Below, piece by piece: positions 7,330-8,500 of a stretch of DNA of 8,500 nucleotides (position 1 is its first letter; every line of letters starts with the position of its first letter). A program made the translations under genes and the position numbers. The notes below the pieces were generated by a model. That model ran no database searches and was not told where the DNA came from. It saw nothing but the letters and a program-made list of their open reading frames with translations. Location of the stretch: NCBI GenBank assembly GCA_947057505.1, contig CAMSEM010000052.1:1-8500 (forward strand). The letters run 5' to 3'. The DNA comes from an uncultured Clostridium sp. (GTDB lineage Bacteria > Bacillota > Clostridia > TANB77 > CAG-508).

Positions 7330-7333
7330 GGGA
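7267..7333 (+). repeat. Two copies of a 32-bp repeat, period 35 bp, overlapping the acpS 3' end
   Basis: GGGGACGGTGGTCAGTCACC... occurs identically at 7267-7298 and 7302-7333, with a GTT spacer. Each unit contains CCCTA-TT-TAGGG, a small inverted repeat, and GGTG...CACC. It is GC-rich compared with the neighbouring genes. As the period is not a multiple of three, the copies are read in different frames: the first gives GDGGQSPYLG, the second gives GTVVSHPI and then the stop. The style resembles the GGGGACGG-type dispersed repeats of Clostridia, but family membership was not checked. Confidence 0.9.
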
Positions 7334-7361
7334 ACAAAACCTCGAGCAAAGGAGAAAAATA

Positions 7362-8169
7362 ATGGAATTATTTGATTCACATGCACACTATAATGATGAG
7401 AAATTTAGTCAAAACAAAGAAGAAGTTTTAAATCAAGTATATAAAATGCGGTGTAACAAAATTAGTATGTGCAGGATATAGCTTGGAAAGTTCAAAACAG
7501 GCTATACAAATAGCAAACAAACATAACTTTGTATATGCAACCGCTGGAATTTCTCCCAATGACATACCAGGGGTACAAGAAGAAACAATAGAACAAAATA
7601 AGTTTGAAACAGAATTTTATAAACAATTAGAAGAATTACAACAGTTAGCTAAACAATCAAAAGTGGTAGCTATTGGAGAAATAGGGTTAGACTATTATTG
7701 GAACAAAGAAAATAAAAAACAGCAAAAACAAGCCTTTATAGAGCAAATACAACTTGCAAATCAATTAAACTTACCAATTGTAATTCATACAAGAGAAGCA
7801 ATTTTTGATACCTTAGAAATATTGAAAAATGAAAGACCAGCTATTAACAAAGGTATATTTCATTGTTGCCCATTAAACTTAGACTTAATTAGAGAAGGGC
7901 TAAAATTAGGATTTTATATTTCTTTTGCAGGACCAATAACCTTTAAAAATGCTAAATGTGCAAATGAAGCAATTGAGCAAGTACCGTTAGATAAAATATT
8001 AATCGAAACAGATAGTCCATATTTAGCACCAGAGCCTATAAGAGGAAGTACTAACAACTCTGCTAATGTAAGATATATGGCAAAGAAAATTGCTAATGTA
8101 AAAGGCATATCGATAGAAGAAGTTGCCAAAGCAACTTATCAAAATGCAGAGAAAATATTTCGTGTGTAA
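7362..8169 (+). pseudogene. tatD: TatD-family metal-dependent DNase, frameshifted near codon 28
   Basis: TatD proteins are TIM-barrel, metal-dependent nucleases of the amidohydrolase type, used in DNA repair and turnover in the cytoplasm. The start is fixed by AAAGGAG (7348-7354), 7 bases before the ATG at 7362. The first frame gives MELFDSHAHYNDEKF, with the metal-binding HxH at residues 7-9, up to QVYK, then shifts. Skipping one A in the AAAA run at 7443-7446 rejoins CGVTKLVCAGYSLESS. Residues in corrected numbering are GEIGLDYYW with Glu106, VIHTRE with His142, HCCP with His167 and ETDSPYLAPEP with Asp217. The corrected length is about 268 residues, usual for the family. Without the correction, the largest downstream open frame (from 7483) lacks the HxH and should be inactive. 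The extra A may be a sequencing error. The gene follows acpS by 32 bp, probably in the same transcript. No convincing terminator follows. Confidence 0.85.
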
Positions 8170-8370
8170 ATAGATTGTAAAAATAAAAACGCATCTTAAC
8201 TTTAGAGTAAATTTTTTATGCAAAGAAATGAAAATAAGAATTATGTTAAAAGGATACCACATAATATGATTTATAATATTGATAAGAACAAAAAACAAAT
8301 ATATACTAATTTGTAATAAATTAAAAAGGTATTTTTTAATATAAAACATAAGAAAAAGGAGAAGAAATTT
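8170..8370. other. Non-coding gap between tatD and the pilin-like gene
   Basis: About 200 bases of very AT-rich sequence with no credible ORF on either strand. The only signals I can support are the promoter at 8279-8307 and the ribosome binding site AAAGGAG at 8355-8361. Confidence 0.6.
8279..8307 (+). promoter_or_regulatory. Near-consensus sigma-A promoter for the pilin-like gene
   Basis: TTGATA (8279-8284), a 17-base spacer, then TATACT (8302-8307); each hexamer matches at five of six positions. The start near 8314 gives a leader of about 57 bases with AAAGGAG 9 bases before the ATG. Confidence 0.65.
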
Positions 8371-8500
8371 ATGAAAAAGAACAATGTAAAAAGAATAAAA
8401 GAAAAAGGTATTACTTTAATTGCACTAGTAGTAACGATTGTAGTGCTTTTAATTTTGGCAGGAGTCAGCATTGTAGTGCTATTTGGAGATAATGGACTTA
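8371..8500 (+). CDS. Prepilin-like protein with N-terminal methylation motif (partial)
   Basis: The first 43 residues are present and the gene runs off the window. A short basic leader (MKKNNVKRIKEK) is followed by GITLIALVVTIVVLLILAGV. This is the class III or type IV prepilin pattern: Gly before the cleavage point, then a long hydrophobic helix that anchors the subunit and packs in a pilus or pseudopilus. Cleavage by PilD-type prepilin peptidase after the Gly is expected. The Glu at position +5 of classical pilins is replaced by Ala (I-T-L-I-A), a form common in Clostridia surface proteins with this N-terminus. The next residues, SIVVLFGDNGL, match the usual continuation of that group. Without the rest it cannot be assigned as a major pilin, minor pilin or pseudopilin. 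It has its own promoter. Confidence 0.8.
   Translation, partial: MKKNNVKRIKEKGITLIALVVTIVVLLILAGVSIVVLFGDNGL

Noticed and set aside
7267..7333. Start of a CRISPR array
   Set aside because: The two copies are separated by only 3 bases, with no spacers, and overlap a coding gene.
8170..8225. Possible terminator after tatD
   Set aside because: GCAT and ATGC arms can pair only weakly around a long AT-rich stretch, and there is no stable stem followed by a T-run.

Overview
The window is AT-rich (roughly 30% GC by eye), uses AGGAGG-type ribosome binding sites and standard-code TAA/TAG stops, and carries Gram-positive surface-protein, WG-repeat, acpS, tatD and prepilin-like genes. This suggests a low-GC Firmicute of the Clostridia type, probably gut-associated. 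That placement is inferred from composition and gene style, not from a marker search. All genes are on the + strand. I see no rRNA, tRNA, CRISPR array or transposase gene.

Layout. (1) Positions 1-~90 are about 51% GC and encode an internal piece of a eukaryotic-type HisA histidine enzyme. It is abruptly joined to an AT-rich gene for an Ig-like surface protein (~90-1252), so the join is either a chimeric assembly or a recombination scar. (2) A second secreted Ig/PKD-like protein gene runs from 1316 to 3787. Both surface genes are broken: a TAA at 135 and a frameshift near 570-586 in the first; an A8-tract frameshift at 3075-3082, a TGA at 3177 in place of a probable Trp, and a frameshift near 3564-3580 in the second. 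The reading frame resumes recognisably after each lesion. (3) At 3826-3874 a near-consensus extended -10 promoter lies inside a terminator-like hairpin. It precedes a two-gene unit: a membrane-anchored WG-repeat protein (3895-5418) and an unrecognised 409-residue protein with a C-terminal membrane anchor (5433-6662). (4) A 182-bp GC-richer element (6674-6855) with perfect 20-bp terminal inverted repeats and a nested internal hairpin fills the next intergenic gap. (5) acpS (6898-7329) ends inside a 35-bp-period tandem repeat that supplies its last 20 codons and its stop. A tatD-family nuclease gene (7362-8169) follows, with a +1 frameshift near codon 28. (6) After about 200 bp of leader with a good promoter, a pilin-like gene (8371 onward) runs off the end.

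How the parts fit. Most of the window concerns the cell envelope: two secreted Ig-like proteins, a WG-repeat ectodomain protein with a tail-anchored partner, and a class III-like prepilin N-terminus. acpS and tatD are a small housekeeping pair.

The most interesting items are the 182-bp structured element, the repeat-encoded AcpS tail, the hisA/Ig chimera and the cluster of single-base lesions. Several lesions are homopolymer length changes, so sequencing error must be excluded before any is called biological.
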